A stretch of 23,277 nt of DNA from Dehalococcoidia bacterium (GTDB lineage: Bacteria > Chloroflexota > Dehalococcoidia > UBA2979): positions 1 to 23,277 of the forward strand of contig JASLOV010000319.1 in assembly GCA_030745285.1 (NCBI GenBank), read 5' to 3'. The notes under the pieces are model-generated. The model had not been told where the DNA came from and searched no databases. It worked only from the letters and a program-made list of their open reading frames with translations. Positions 1 to 7,853 of this stretch are shown here, one piece after another. Numbering within the stretch: position 1 is the stretch's first letter; every line of letters begins with the position of its first letter. A program made the position numbers and the translations under genes.

Positions 1-2
1 TG

Positions 3-1376
3 TCGTCCTCGCGCGATCACAAGCAGGCAACACTCCGTCTGGCCGATCCCGTGGCCGGCGAGGTGCGCGAGGTGCTGGACGAGATGACGGTCACGTACTT
101 CGAATCGGGCAACGGCCGGGTGAACTGGCACGTCTTGCCCGAATCGAACGAGGCGATCTGGTTCTCGGAACGCGACAACTGGGGCCACCTCTATCTGTAC
201 GACCTCGAGAGCGGCACCCTCGAGCACCAGATCACGACCGGCGACTGGACCGTGCTGCAGCTGCTACGGATCGACAAGCCGAATCGCACTCTCTACTTCA
301 CCGCCGCCGGGCGCGAGCCGGGCGACCCGTACTTCCACTACCTGTACCGGATTGGGATGGACGGTTCGGGGCTGGAGCTGCTGACCCCCGAGCCGGCCCA
401 TCACGCCGTCACGCTGTCGGCGTCGGGCGACTACTTCGTCGACAACTACTCGACGCCGGCCACGCCCGGCTCGGCCGTCGTGCGGCGGGCCAATGGCGAT
501 ACGGTCATGACGCTCGAGGAGACCGACATCTCGCGCCTGGAGGCGCACGGCTGGCAGCCGCCGATTCCGTTCTCGGTCTCAGCGCGCGACGGCGAGACCG
601 ACCTCCACGGCCTGATGTATCAGCCGACCGAACTCGACCCGTCGCGCTCGTACCCGATCCTCAACTATCTCTATCCGGGCCCGCAGGGGGGCAGCGTCGG
701 CAGCCGGGCGTTCCGGCCGGCGCGGGCCGACAAGCAGGCGATCGCCGAGCTGGGGTTCATCGTCGTCGAGGTCGACGCGATGGGCACGCCCGGGCGGTCG
801 AAGTCATTTCACGACGTCTACTACGGGAACATGGGTGACAACGGGTTGCCCGATCAGATCGCGACGATCAAGCAGCTGGCGGGACGCCATCCCTGGATGG
901 ACCTCGATCGGGTCGGCATCTGGGGCCACTCGGGTGGCGGCTTCGCCTCGACCGACGCGATCCTCCGCTATCCCGACTTCTACAAGGTCGCGGTCTCGGG
1001 CGCCGGCAACCACGACAACCGGAACTACGAGGACGACTGGGCCGAAAAGTGGCAGGGCCTGCTCGAAACGAACGCCGACGGCACGACGAACTACGACAAC
1101 CAGGCGAACCAGCTGCTGGCCGGGAACCTGAAGGGGAAGCTACTGCTCGCGCACGGCACGATGGACAGCAACGTGCCGCCGTCGAACACGCTGCTCGTCG
1201 TCGACGCGCTGATCGCCGCCAACAAGGACTTCGACCTGGTTATGTTCCCGAACCGCGGCCACGGCTTCGGCCGCGAGCCCTACTGGATGCGGCGGCGCTG
1301 GGATTACTTCGTCGAGCACCTGCTCGGCGCCGAACCGCCGAAGGAGTACGAGTTGGCCACCGCGGCTGGGCGGTGA
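3..1376 (+). CDS. S9 family (dipeptidyl peptidase IV-type) serine peptidase, 5'-truncated by window edge
   Basis: Secreted or periplasmic prolyl-oligopeptidase-clan peptidase that would release dipeptides or small peptides. The frame is open from base 3, before the first in-frame GTG at 51, and the residues before that GTG already read as DPP-IV β-propeller, so the true start lies off the left edge. Numbering from the GTG codon, residues 1-165 are the end of the propeller (motif NWGHLYLYDLESG) and about 170-430 are the α/β-hydrolase domain. The triad is visible: Ser294 in GHSGGG (codon at 930), Asp372 in GTMDSNVP and His404 in NRGHGFG. The acidic residues of the propeller that bind the substrate amino terminus are not identifiable with certainty in this fragment. 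The gene ends with TGA and is followed 105 bp later by a PQQ-like propeller gene. Family assignment is firm; substrate is unknown. Confidence 0.93.
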   Translation, partial: SSSRDHKQATLRLADPVAGEVREVLDEMTVTYFESGNGRVNWHVLPESNEAIWFSERDNWGHLYLYDLESGTLEHQITTGDWTVLQLLRIDKPNRTLYFTAAGREPGDPYFHYLYRIGMDGSGLELLTPEPAHHAVTLSASGDYFVDNYSTPATPGSAVVRRANGDTVMTLEETDISRLEAHGWQPPIPFSVSARDGETDLHGLMYQPTELDPSRSYPILNYLYPGPQGGSVGSRAFRPARADKQAIAELGFIVVEVDAMGTPGRSKSFHDVYYGNMGDNGLPDQIATIKQLAGRHPWMDLDRVGIWGHSGGGFASTDAILRYPDFYKVAVSGAGNHDNRNYEDDWAEKWQGLLETNADGTTNYDNQANQLLAGNLKGKLLLAHGTMDSNVPPSNTLLVVDALIAANKDFDLVMFPNRGHGFGREPYWMRRRWDYFVEHLLGAEPPKEYELATAAGR

Positions 1377-1481
1377 TGTTTGCGACCCAAGCACGCACGG
1401 CACGTCTCGCGCGATCTGAAACGGCCCCGAGCCCGGCATCGTCATGATGTTCGACGCGACGAACGCTTGGAGGAACGACCC

Positions 1482-2804
1482 GTGACCCGACGACCGCTCC
1501 TGTGGCTCCTGGTTCTTGTCCTCGTCACGGCCTGGACCGCCCCCGCCGCGGCGCAGTCCGGTGAGGCCCACTGGCCGCAGTGGCGCGGACCGACCGCGAC
1601 CGGCGCGTCGGCCGCCGCCACGCCGCCACTCGAGTGGAGCGAGACAGAGAACATCCGCTGGAAGATCGAGATCCCCGGCCGTGGTTCGGGCTCGCCCGTC
1701 ATCTGGGGCGACCAGCTCTTCCTCCTGACCGCCGTACCCAGCAACGTGGTCGGCGACGCCGCGCACGAGCCCCGCGGCGGCTACAGCCCACGCGACCTCC
1801 ACCAGTTCATGGTGATGGCGATCAATCGGCACGACGGCAACATCATCTGGGAACGGACCGCCCGCGAGAATACGCCGCACGAGGCGACCCACGGCGAGAA
1901 CGGCAGCTGGGCCTCCAGTTCGGCCGTGACCAACGGAGAACTCGTCTTCGCCTCGTTCGAATCGGAGGGCCTCTACGCCTATGACATGGATGGCGCACTC
2001 GTCTGGGAGAACGACTTCGGCGACAAGACGATGCGGAACCAGTTTGGTGAGGGTACGACGCCGGCACTGCACGGCGACCGGCTCGTCGTCGTCTGGGACC
2101 ATCAGGGCCAGTCGTTCGTCGCCGCGCTCGACGCCGCCACCGGCGAAGAGGTCTGGCGGACGAACCGCGACGAAATCGACTCGTGGGCCACGCCGCTCAT
2201 CGTCGAACACGACGGTGGCGCGCAGATCATCGTGAGCGGCCGCGATCAACTCTTCAGCTACGACCTGGAGGATGGCAGCGTCGTCTGGTACGCCGACGGC
2301 ATGACGATGAACCCGATCCCGTCGCCGGTCGCCGCCAATGGGCTGGTCATCATCATGGCCGGCTACCGCGGCAACGACCTGAAGGCGGTCGACCTGTCGC
2401 GGGCCCAGGGCGACATCACCGGGACGGACGCGATCGTCTGGAGTCTGGATCGCGACACGCCCTACGTGCCGTCGCCGCTGCTGTACGACGACCACCTCTA
2501 CTTCCTGAAGCGGAACAACGGGCTCCTGTCGGTCTTCGACGCCAGGACCGGCGCGCCGCACTACCAGCTGCAGCGGCTGCCCGAGGTCCCGAACATCTTC
2601 GCCTCGCCGGTCGGCGCGGCGGGACGCGTCTACATCCCGGGACGCGAAGGGACAACGCTGGTCATCCGCCACGGCGGGACCTACGAAGTGCTCGCCGCCA
2701 ACACGCTCGACGACGGGTTCGACGCCTCGCCGGCGCTCATCGGCGATACGATCTACCTGCGCGGCTACAACAGCCTGTACGCGATCGGCGAAGGCGGGAA
2801 CTAA
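1482..2804 (+). CDS. Secreted PQQ-like β-propeller repeat protein
   Basis: A 440-residue exported β-propeller of the PQQ-like (quinoprotein/BamB-like) repeat class. I start it at the GTG at 1482 because a strong ribosome site (GGAGGA, 1469-1474) lies 7 bp upstream and the protein then opens with a classic signal peptide: Arg-Arg, a Leu/Val-rich core, and cleavage after about Ala24. A longer in-frame reading to 1380 has no such support. The mature protein starts with WPQWRGP (residues 31-37), a signature of this family in Acidobacteriota and Planctomycetota, followed by repeated blades with Gly-x-x-x-W docking motifs (for example GEEVWRTN, DGSVVWYAD). I see no haem motif and no clear catalytic site, so it could be a redox enzyme, a sugar-binding protein or a structural scaffold. 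It is downstream of the S9 peptidase on the same strand; the 105-bp gap shows no convincing promoter. Confidence 0.88.
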   Translation: MTRRPLLWLLVLVLVTAWTAPAAAQSGEAHWPQWRGPTATGASAAATPPLEWSETENIRWKIEIPGRGSGSPVIWGDQLFLLTAVPSNVVGDAAHEPRGGYSPRDLHQFMVMAINRHDGNIIWERTARENTPHEATHGENGSWASSSAVTNGELVFASFESEGLYAYDMDGALVWENDFGDKTMRNQFGEGTTPALHGDRLVVVWDHQGQSFVAALDAATGEEVWRTNRDEIDSWATPLIVEHDGGAQIIVSGRDQLFSYDLEDGSVVWYADGMTMNPIPSPVAANGLVIIMAGYRGNDLKAVDLSRAQGDITGTDAIVWSLDRDTPYVPSPLLYDDHLYFLKRNNGLLSVFDARTGAPHYQLQRLPEVPNIFASPVGAAGRVYIPGREGTTLVIRHGGTYEVLAANTLDDGFDASPALIGDTIYLRGYNSLYAIGEGGN

Positions 2805-2811
2805 CTTCAGG

Positions 2812-2849
2812 CGGGGCTTCGCCCCGAACCCCGCAGGTGCTTCGCGGGG
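2812..2849. terminator. Two adjacent G+C-rich hairpins in the convergent gap (possible bidirectional terminator or REP-like repeat)
   Basis: Just after the β-propeller stop codon there are two perfect inverted repeats side by side. The first, at 2812-2826, is CGGGG-CTTCG-CCCCG. The second, at 2829-2849, pairs CCCCGC (2829-2834) with GCGGGG (2844-2849). Neither is followed by a clear T-tract on either strand, so intrinsic termination is only a possibility. The wider gap (2805-2929) holds a further GCGC-ACCGT-GCGC hairpin (2880-2892) and CTCTCC/GGAGAG arms (2902-2907 and 2923-2928). The genes on both sides converge here, which fits a shared transcription end. A dispersed palindromic repeat is the main alternative. 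Confidence 0.5.
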
Positions 2850-2929
2850 ACCCCGAGTGCCCCGCTCCGCACCAGCGAGGCGCACCGTGCGCGCCTTGTT
2901 TCTCTCCGTGGGCCTTCTTCCTGGAGAGG

Positions 2930-4351
2930 CTACCCTTGCGGGTCCACTTCACCCGCGACGTCGATCCAGCCGTCACGGTCGGAGCCGACGCGAAGTCTGA
3001 GATCGGCTGGATCGACCGCGTCGGCGACATCGAGGTCGATCGACTCGGCGAACGGTGTCGTCGGATCGATCTCCAGATCCCAGCGTCGTAGCTGGGCCTC
3101 TCCCCGCCACAGTTCGACCGTTCCCCGCCACGCGCCTGACGGACAGAGCGCAACCGTCGCGCGACCGGTGTCGGCCGATACGCGGAGCGTGACGGCGAAG
3201 TCCCGATTCGCGAATGTCAACCCGCCGGTCCCCTGGTACGGGTACATCCATTCGGTCCAGCCGACCGACTCCCCCGGCCCAAGCGGCCGCCGCTCATCGG
3301 GATAGGTCCGGCTGGTACCGCCCCACATCTCGACGTAGCCTGCGTTCGGCGCGCCCGAACCCATCGGAATGCCGGTCGGCCGGTGGCCGTAGGTCCAGAC
3401 GTCGACACCCGGTGTCACCTCCGGGTCGAACACCCGAACGATCCCCTCCTCCGCGTCGTGCGAGTAGGCGCTGTAGAAGCCATCCGCGAGACCGTCGGCC
3501 ATCAGGTCGCCCATCGCGGACCAGCCGTCGATGAACCGGAGCGGACTCGTCGCCCAGTCCTGGGGGCTCACTCCGAGATTCGCCTGCCACCGGTCCTCGA
3601 TCGAAATCCGCTCGGTCGGAATGATGAACTCGGTGCGGTCGGTCAGTTCGTTCCGGCCGCCAGGCGCCCACTGCGGGTTGACCCAGTGCGCGTAGTCAAC
3701 GGTGTCCTCTGTCGGATTCGCGACCCGAATCGTCGTCTCGAAGAACGCCCGGTCTGGCAGGAGCGAAATCTCGACCGTCTCCTCGAGTCCGGTTCCCGGC
3801 TCGCGCACCTGCATCCGAACACTCTTCCGCCGAGCCGAGTCTTCCGCGACCCTCCACTCCCACGGCAGCGCCCAGGTCGTGCCGTGCTCGTCACCCGGCA
3901 GGGTGTATTCGATACCGCCGATCCAGAGCCACCATCCAGTGTCGTTCGCGGCACCACCAACGGTCGCGATGTCGTTGTGCCAGAGTGTCTCGTGAGCGGT
4001 CGGCTTGTAGACGAATGAGTAGACCCGTCCCATTGCCGGCAGGAGTGTGATTCGGACGTAGCGGTTCTCGAGGACGACGGCCGCGTAATCCTTCCGGACG
4101 GTCCGTTGCCGGTCGACCTGTTGGAGATCGAGATGCGGGTACGGGTCGCCGTCGCGGTAGTAGAGCGCGGGTTCGTAGTCGACCTGCGGGATCCTGAGCG
4201 TGACGACCTCCAGCGAGAACGGGCCGTCCTCAGCCCCTCTGGGCTGCCCGGTAGCGTTGGACGCGAGGGCGCCCGCCGTGACGGCCGCGGCAAGCAGTAG
4301 CCACGCCGGGTGTCGTCGTCGCCTCGAAAAAAGAGGACCCGGATGAATCAT
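2930..4351 (-). CDS. Secreted DUF5107-type (galactose-mutarotase-like fold) protein
   Basis: A 473-residue exported protein whose central region resembles DUF5107, an all-β domain with a galactose-mutarotase-like fold found in carbohydrate-processing contexts. Supporting features are a block near residues 85-125 (VVLENRYVRITLLPAMGRVYS), where a conserved 'LEN...ILPxxGGR' pattern is expected, then WHN, an aromatic run GWWLWIGG, and WVNPQWAPGG. The start at 4351 gives an N terminus with four arginines and a hydrophobic core ending in an Ala-rich stretch, a plausible signal peptide; a longer reading upstream overlaps the ATPase gene and is rejected. The ribosome site is weak. The gene begins 22 bp after the AAA+ ATPase and is last in the seven-gene minus-strand cluster. 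It carries no obvious glycosidase catalytic pair that I can name, so I infer sugar binding or epimerisation rather than a specific hydrolysis. Confidence 0.8.
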   Translation of the reverse strand: MIHPGPLFSRRRRHPAWLLLAAAVTAGALASNATGQPRGAEDGPFSLEVVTLRIPQVDYEPALYYRDGDPYPHLDLQQVDRQRTVRKDYAAVVLENRYVRITLLPAMGRVYSFVYKPTAHETLWHNDIATVGGAANDTGWWLWIGGIEYTLPGDEHGTTWALPWEWRVAEDSARRKSVRMQVREPGTGLEETVEISLLPDRAFFETTIRVANPTEDTVDYAHWVNPQWAPGGRNELTDRTEFIIPTERISIEDRWQANLGVSPQDWATSPLRFIDGWSAMGDLMADGLADGFYSAYSHDAEEGIVRVFDPEVTPGVDVWTYGHRPTGIPMGSGAPNAGYVEMWGGTSRTYPDERRPLGPGESVGWTEWMYPYQGTGGLTFANRDFAVTLRVSADTGRATVALCPSGAWRGTVELWRGEAQLRRWDLEIDPTTPFAESIDLDVADAVDPADLRLRVGSDRDGWIDVAGEVDPQG

Positions 4352-4373
4352 CTCTTGCTGGCGCGCGGCAGGA

Positions 4374-5861
4374 TCAGCTGACCGGAACGAACCGGCCTTT
4401 CGCGCGCTGGCGGAGCCGCGCGATATCCTCACGCCGCGAGACCGACAGCGGGACCGTCTCGGCCAGTTCCTGGAGCAGCAGGTCGGTGTCGAGCTTCCGC
4501 TCGCCGTGGAGCGCGCGGTAGAGCGCCGCGATGACCGCCTGCTCGATCTCCGCACCGCTGAAGCCCTCGGTGGCGGCGACGAGCCGAGCGAGATCGAACG
4601 CCTCGGGATCCTGGTTGCGCAGGTTCAGGTGGATCGTCACGATCGCCTGCCGCTCTTCGGCATCGGGCAGATCGACGAAGAAGATCTCATCGAACCGCCC
4701 CTTGCGCAGCATCTCGGGCGGCAGGACGTCGAGGTCGTTGGCGGTCGCCACAACGAAGACCTCGGCCTTCCGCTCCTGCTGCCAGGTGAGGAACGACCCG
4801 ACCAGCCGTCGCGACAGACCGCCGTCGGCCTCGGAGCCGCCCGTGGCGCCCAGACCCTTCTCGATCTCGTCGATCCAGAGAACAACCGGCGCCATCGACT
4901 CGGCCAGCTGCGTCGCCCGCCGGAGGTTCTTCTCGGACTCGCCCACGAACTTGTCGTAGAGCCGGCCCGCGTCGAGCTTCAGGAGCGGCAGCTTCCAGGT
5001 TCGCGCGATCACCTTCGCCGCCAACGACTTGCCGCAGCCCTGCACGCCGACGATGAGCACGCCGCGCGGCGGCGTCAGGTTGAGGGCCGCCGCCTTCGGG
5101 CCGAATCCGAGACTGGCACGCTCCAGCCAGGCCTTGAGCTTGTCGAAGCCGCCCAGCTCGAACCGGTTCTCCTCGGTCGGGAAGTACTCGATCGGTCCCG
5201 ACTCCTCGAGCATCCGCGCCTTGCGCTCGGTAATCGTCGTGATGTCGTCGGCGTCGAGCTTCCGGTCCTCCAGAATCGCGTAGGAGACCGCCTGGCGCGC
5301 CTGGCTCAGCGTCAGGCCCCGCAGCGCCCGGACGAGCCGTTCGAGATCGTCCGGCTCGATCGCGACGTTGATCCGGTGGCGCGCCTTGAGTGACTTGAGT
5401 GAGGTCGCGAGCGCCGCGCGCAACTCCTCGGCGTTCGGCAGATGCAGCCGGAACTGCACCGCATGCGACGTCAGAACCTGCGGCAGCTCGATCGGATCGC
5501 CGGTCAGGACCAGCGTCGACCGGTGCTTCGCGAACTGCTGGACCGCCTCACGGACGGATCGGACGACGGTGGCGTCCTGCAGGTGCGACGCGAAGTCCTT
5601 GAGGTGGAAGATGCCAGCGAGCCTGAGCGTCGCCAGGTGCTTCATCAGGCCCAGCGGACTCGCCGTGTTGTGCGCCGCGTTCGGTTGATCGGTTCGCTTC
5701 AGGCCGGACGTCACCGACCATTCGAAGATCGGCAGACCCAGCTCGCTGCCCGCCGTCGCGAGCAGCCCGCGAACCCGTTCCTCTTCGACCGTCTCGATCG
5801 CCAGGAGCGGGTGCAGCGACGCGATCAGCGTCTTGATGTCGTGAAGGCTGGTGGATGGCAT
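4374..5861 (-). CDS. Ycf46-like AAA+ ATPase
   Basis: A 495-residue cytoplasmic AAA+ ATPase of the Ycf46-like group, whose members have an N-terminal helical/RecA-like region followed by one AAA module. Visible motifs are Walker A GVQGCGKS (residues 272-279), Walker B VVLWIDEIE (326-334, acidic pair D331/E332), sensor 1 in VATAND (Asn375), arginine-finger region LRKGRFDE (R386, R389) and a C-terminal helical lid from about 400. There is no transmembrane segment and no FtsH-type protease motif. In cyanobacteria a Ycf46 homologue has been linked to inorganic-carbon response, but that role cannot be transferred here. No Shine-Dalgarno sequence is apparent before the ATG. It lies 42 bp after the DsrE-like gene and 22 bp before the DUF5107 gene. 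It is the only clearly cytoplasmic energy-using protein in a cluster of mostly exported proteins, which suggests co-transcription more than a shared pathway. Confidence 0.9.
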   Translation of the reverse strand: MPSTSLHDIKTLIASLHPLLAIETVEEERVRGLLATAGSELGLPIFEWSVTSGLKRTDQPNAAHNTASPLGLMKHLATLRLAGIFHLKDFASHLQDATVVRSVREAVQQFAKHRSTLVLTGDPIELPQVLTSHAVQFRLHLPNAEELRAALATSLKSLKARHRINVAIEPDDLERLVRALRGLTLSQARQAVSYAILEDRKLDADDITTITERKARMLEESGPIEYFPTEENRFELGGFDKLKAWLERASLGFGPKAAALNLTPPRGVLIVGVQGCGKSLAAKVIARTWKLPLLKLDAGRLYDKFVGESEKNLRRATQLAESMAPVVLWIDEIEKGLGATGGSEADGGLSRRLVGSFLTWQQERKAEVFVVATANDLDVLPPEMLRKGRFDEIFFVDLPDAEERQAIVTIHLNLRNQDPEAFDLARLVAATEGFSGAEIEQAVIAALYRALHGERKLDTDLLLQELAETVPLSVSRREDIARLRQRAKGRFVPVS

Positions 5862-5903
5862 GGTCAGCGCCGCCGACCGCCCACGCTATCACGCCGGCCG
5901 GGG

Positions 5904-6581
5904 TCACTCTCGCTTGTAGGCGAACCCGTGCGCCTGGGCGCGCTCGATCGCCACGGCCACCGACGGAACGAGGATGACGCCTGGCAGGAGGTTCGCGAGC
6001 AGATCTGCCCGGATCGCGTCGGACTCTCCGAGGCCGGCGCGCGCGAGCGCCCCCGAGAACGCCCGCAGTGAGTTGGCGCAGGTGAGGAACGTCACGCCCC
6101 GTTCCTGGAGGGCCGTGATGCTCATGCTCGCGGGAACCGGGTCACCCGGCTGCGGCCGGTAGAACATGTTCCGGACGAGCGGCCGTCCGGTCGCCGTATC
6201 GCTCAGGTTCGCGAACTCGCCGATGGCGTACTTCTCCCACATCGCGTCGGTGAACGCCAGGGACTGCGTCGACCCCGGGTCGGGCGTGTAGAGCGTAACA
6301 ATCGCGTCGACGTCGGACTGGGCCACGCCGAAGGTGTCGGTGTAGGCGCGCATATAGTTCCGCACGTGCGCGAACATTCCACCGTCACCGAGGTTCGGGG
6401 TATCGAAGAGATACTTGTATCGGCCGTCCAGGCCCTCGAGGAAGTCGTCGAGTCCGATGTCCTGGGCCGCCGACCCGGCGGCGTGCGCGTGGGTCTTCCG
6501 CCACGGGAGGCTAGCCGCGGCGACGGTCGCGGCGATCCGGCCGAGGAATCCACGACGCGGGGTGGGCGTGTCGATTGGCAT
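5904..6581 (-). CDS. Tat-exported DsrE-like fold protein
   Basis: A 225-residue protein with a twin-arginine signal (PRRGFLGRIAA, residues 8-18, then an Ala-rich core, likely cleaved after about Ala34). The mature part reads like a DsrE-type α/β protein: a β-strand AIVTLYTPD, then FTDAMWEKYAIGEF, then MSITALQERGVTFLTCANSLRAF, then LLPGVILVPSVAVAIERAQAHGF. A single cysteine sits in FLTCANS, near the position used for sulfur relay in cytoplasmic DsrE/TusD proteins, but this protein is exported and lone, so sulfur transfer is unproven. The start at 6581 has a strong ribosome site (AAGGAG, 8 bp upstream). It follows the racemase-like gene by 13 bp. Function unknown; I infer a partner of the neighbouring exported racemase-fold protein. 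Confidence 0.78.
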   Translation of the reverse strand: MPIDTPTPRRGFLGRIAATVAAASLPWRKTHAHAAGSAAQDIGLDDFLEGLDGRYKYLFDTPNLGDGGMFAHVRNYMRAYTDTFGVAQSDVDAIVTLYTPDPGSTQSLAFTDAMWEKYAIGEFANLSDTATGRPLVRNMFYRPQPGDPVPASMSITALQERGVTFLTCANSLRAFSGALARAGLGESDAIRADLLANLLPGVILVPSVAVAIERAQAHGFAYKRE

Positions 6582-6594
6582 TCGATCTCTCCTT

Positions 6595-7842
6595 CTAGAC
6601 GACCCGCCGGTGCAGCAGGGCGTTGAGCTTCGTCATGATCCAGTAGTCGCGGCCGAGGCTGGTCTTGGTCGCGACGGCGATTGGTGTCACGTCGGGATGG
6701 TCCGGACCGACGAGCGTGGCGACGTCTCCTACCTGCACGGTCTGTTCGGAACCGACCTCGATGATCGTGTGGTTCGAGCTGATGACGGCGATGACCGGGT
6801 AGACCCGGTCGCCGACGAGCGCCGAGCAGTTGCCGGCGGCGTCGCGCGGATAGCCGTCGGTGTGGCCGATCGGAATCGTCCCGACCCAGGTCGGCTGTTC
6901 GGCAATGTACTGGTGGCCGAAGCTGACACCCTCGCCCGTGGGAATCCGCTCGACCCGCGTGAGGCGGGCGCGCAGCCGGAACGTCGGCTGAATGTCCATG
7001 ATCGCGTTACCCGACGTGTCCCGACGATAGCCATCCAGGCCGTAGATCGCCCCGCCGGGCCGGATCAGATCCAGCTCGTGCGTCTCGGGCACCCGGACGA
7101 TCTGCCCCGACGGCGCACCGTGGAGCAGCCCCAGATCGATCCCGCGGGCGCGCGCCTGCTCCACCATTTCTTGAAACCGGCGGAGGTGCTCGAGGTCGAA
7201 CTGGGACCCATCGTCCCGCCGGGCACCCGAGAACATCGTGAACGTCCCCTCGATCCGAACGGCCGGACTCGCGGCGAGATCGGCCAGCCAGGCCAGCGCG
7301 CGGGTATGCGGCATGCCGATCCGGTTCATGCCGGTGTCGACCATGACGTGGACCGGCACCGGACTCGACGTCGCCGCCGCCACGCGTTCGATCTGAACGC
7401 GCGCGTCGTCCTGGTAGAGCGCCGGCCGAACGCCCTGGCGGACGACCTCCGCCATCTCGGACGGCGCGAGGTGCGCCATCATCAGGATCGGCTTCGTGAC
7501 ACCGGCCGATCGGAGCGCCAGCGCCTCGTCGACCCGAACGACCGCCAGTCCCTCGACCTCGTCCATCGCGTCGAGGATCGGGCCGATCTCGCGGAGGCCG
7601 ATCCCGTTCGCGTTGTTCTTGATGACCGCCATCAGCCGGCAGCCCGAGAACCGGTACAGCTCCCGGACGTTGTTCCGGATCGCGTCGGCGATCACCTCGA
7701 CCCAGGGGTCGAAGCTGTCGGGCGCGGGCGTCCGCCCCCAGGGATCGTCGGCGGTCGCCTGCGCCGCCGTGCGGACTGTGCTTGCCGCGGTAGCGCCCAG
7801 CAACGCGCCGGTCGAACTGATGAACCCGCGTCGATTCAGCAT
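6595..7842 (-). CDS. Tat-exported alanine-racemase-like PLP protein with diverged active site
   Basis: A 415-residue fold-type III PLP protein. Residues 1-30 form a twin-arginine signal (NRRGFISS and an Ala/Gly-rich core), so it acts outside the cytoplasm. The racemase barrel follows: the PLP lysine is Lys75 in MAVIKNNANG, then VMVDTGMNRIGM (about 166-177), and RPGGAIYGLD (261-270), whose Arg261 matches the arginine facing the pyridine nitrogen. The C-terminal β-domain begins near 285. Compared with Geobacillus alanine racemase from memory, the catalytic tyrosine in VSYG is phenylalanine (VSFG, Phe308), IGYADG is IGHTDG (His327), Tyr43 is Asn79 and Tyr354 aligns with Ala408. It may therefore not be an ordinary alanine racemase. 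The start at 7842 has AGGGGA upstream; the longer reading overlaps the Sel1 gene. It lies 11 bp after Sel1 and 13 bp before the DsrE-like gene. Confidence 0.88.
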   Translation of the reverse strand: MLNRRGFISSTGALLGATAASTVRTAAQATADDPWGRTPAPDSFDPWVEVIADAIRNNVRELYRFSGCRLMAVIKNNANGIGLREIGPILDAMDEVEGLAVVRVDEALALRSAGVTKPILMMAHLAPSEMAEVVRQGVRPALYQDDARVQIERVAAATSSPVPVHVMVDTGMNRIGMPHTRALAWLADLAASPAVRIEGTFTMFSGARRDDGSQFDLEHLRRFQEMVEQARARGIDLGLLHGAPSGQIVRVPETHELDLIRPGGAIYGLDGYRRDTSGNAIMDIQPTFRLRARLTRVERIPTGEGVSFGHQYIAEQPTWVGTIPIGHTDGYPRDAAGNCSALVGDRVYPVIAVISSNHTIIEVGSEQTVQVGDVATLVGPDHPDVTPIAVATKTSLGRDYWIMTKLNALLHRRVV

Positions 7843-7853
7843 GACACTTTCCC

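Noticed and set aside
1255..1276. CGCGGCC/GGCCGCG inverted repeat near the end of the S9 peptidase gene
   Set aside because: It lies in the codons for the conserved NRGHGFGRE block around the catalytic histidine, so coding constraint and G+C bias explain it.
1140..2885. Long open minus-strand frame opposite the PQQ-like propeller gene
   Set aside because: It is antisense to a well-supported gene, has Arg/Asp/Val-rich composition typical of a mirrored G+C-rich coding frame, and has no domain or ribosome site.
4352..4555. N-terminal extension of the DUF5107 protein
   Set aside because: The added residues are Ser/Arg-rich out-of-frame translation of the ATPase 3' end, and the signal peptide would become internal.
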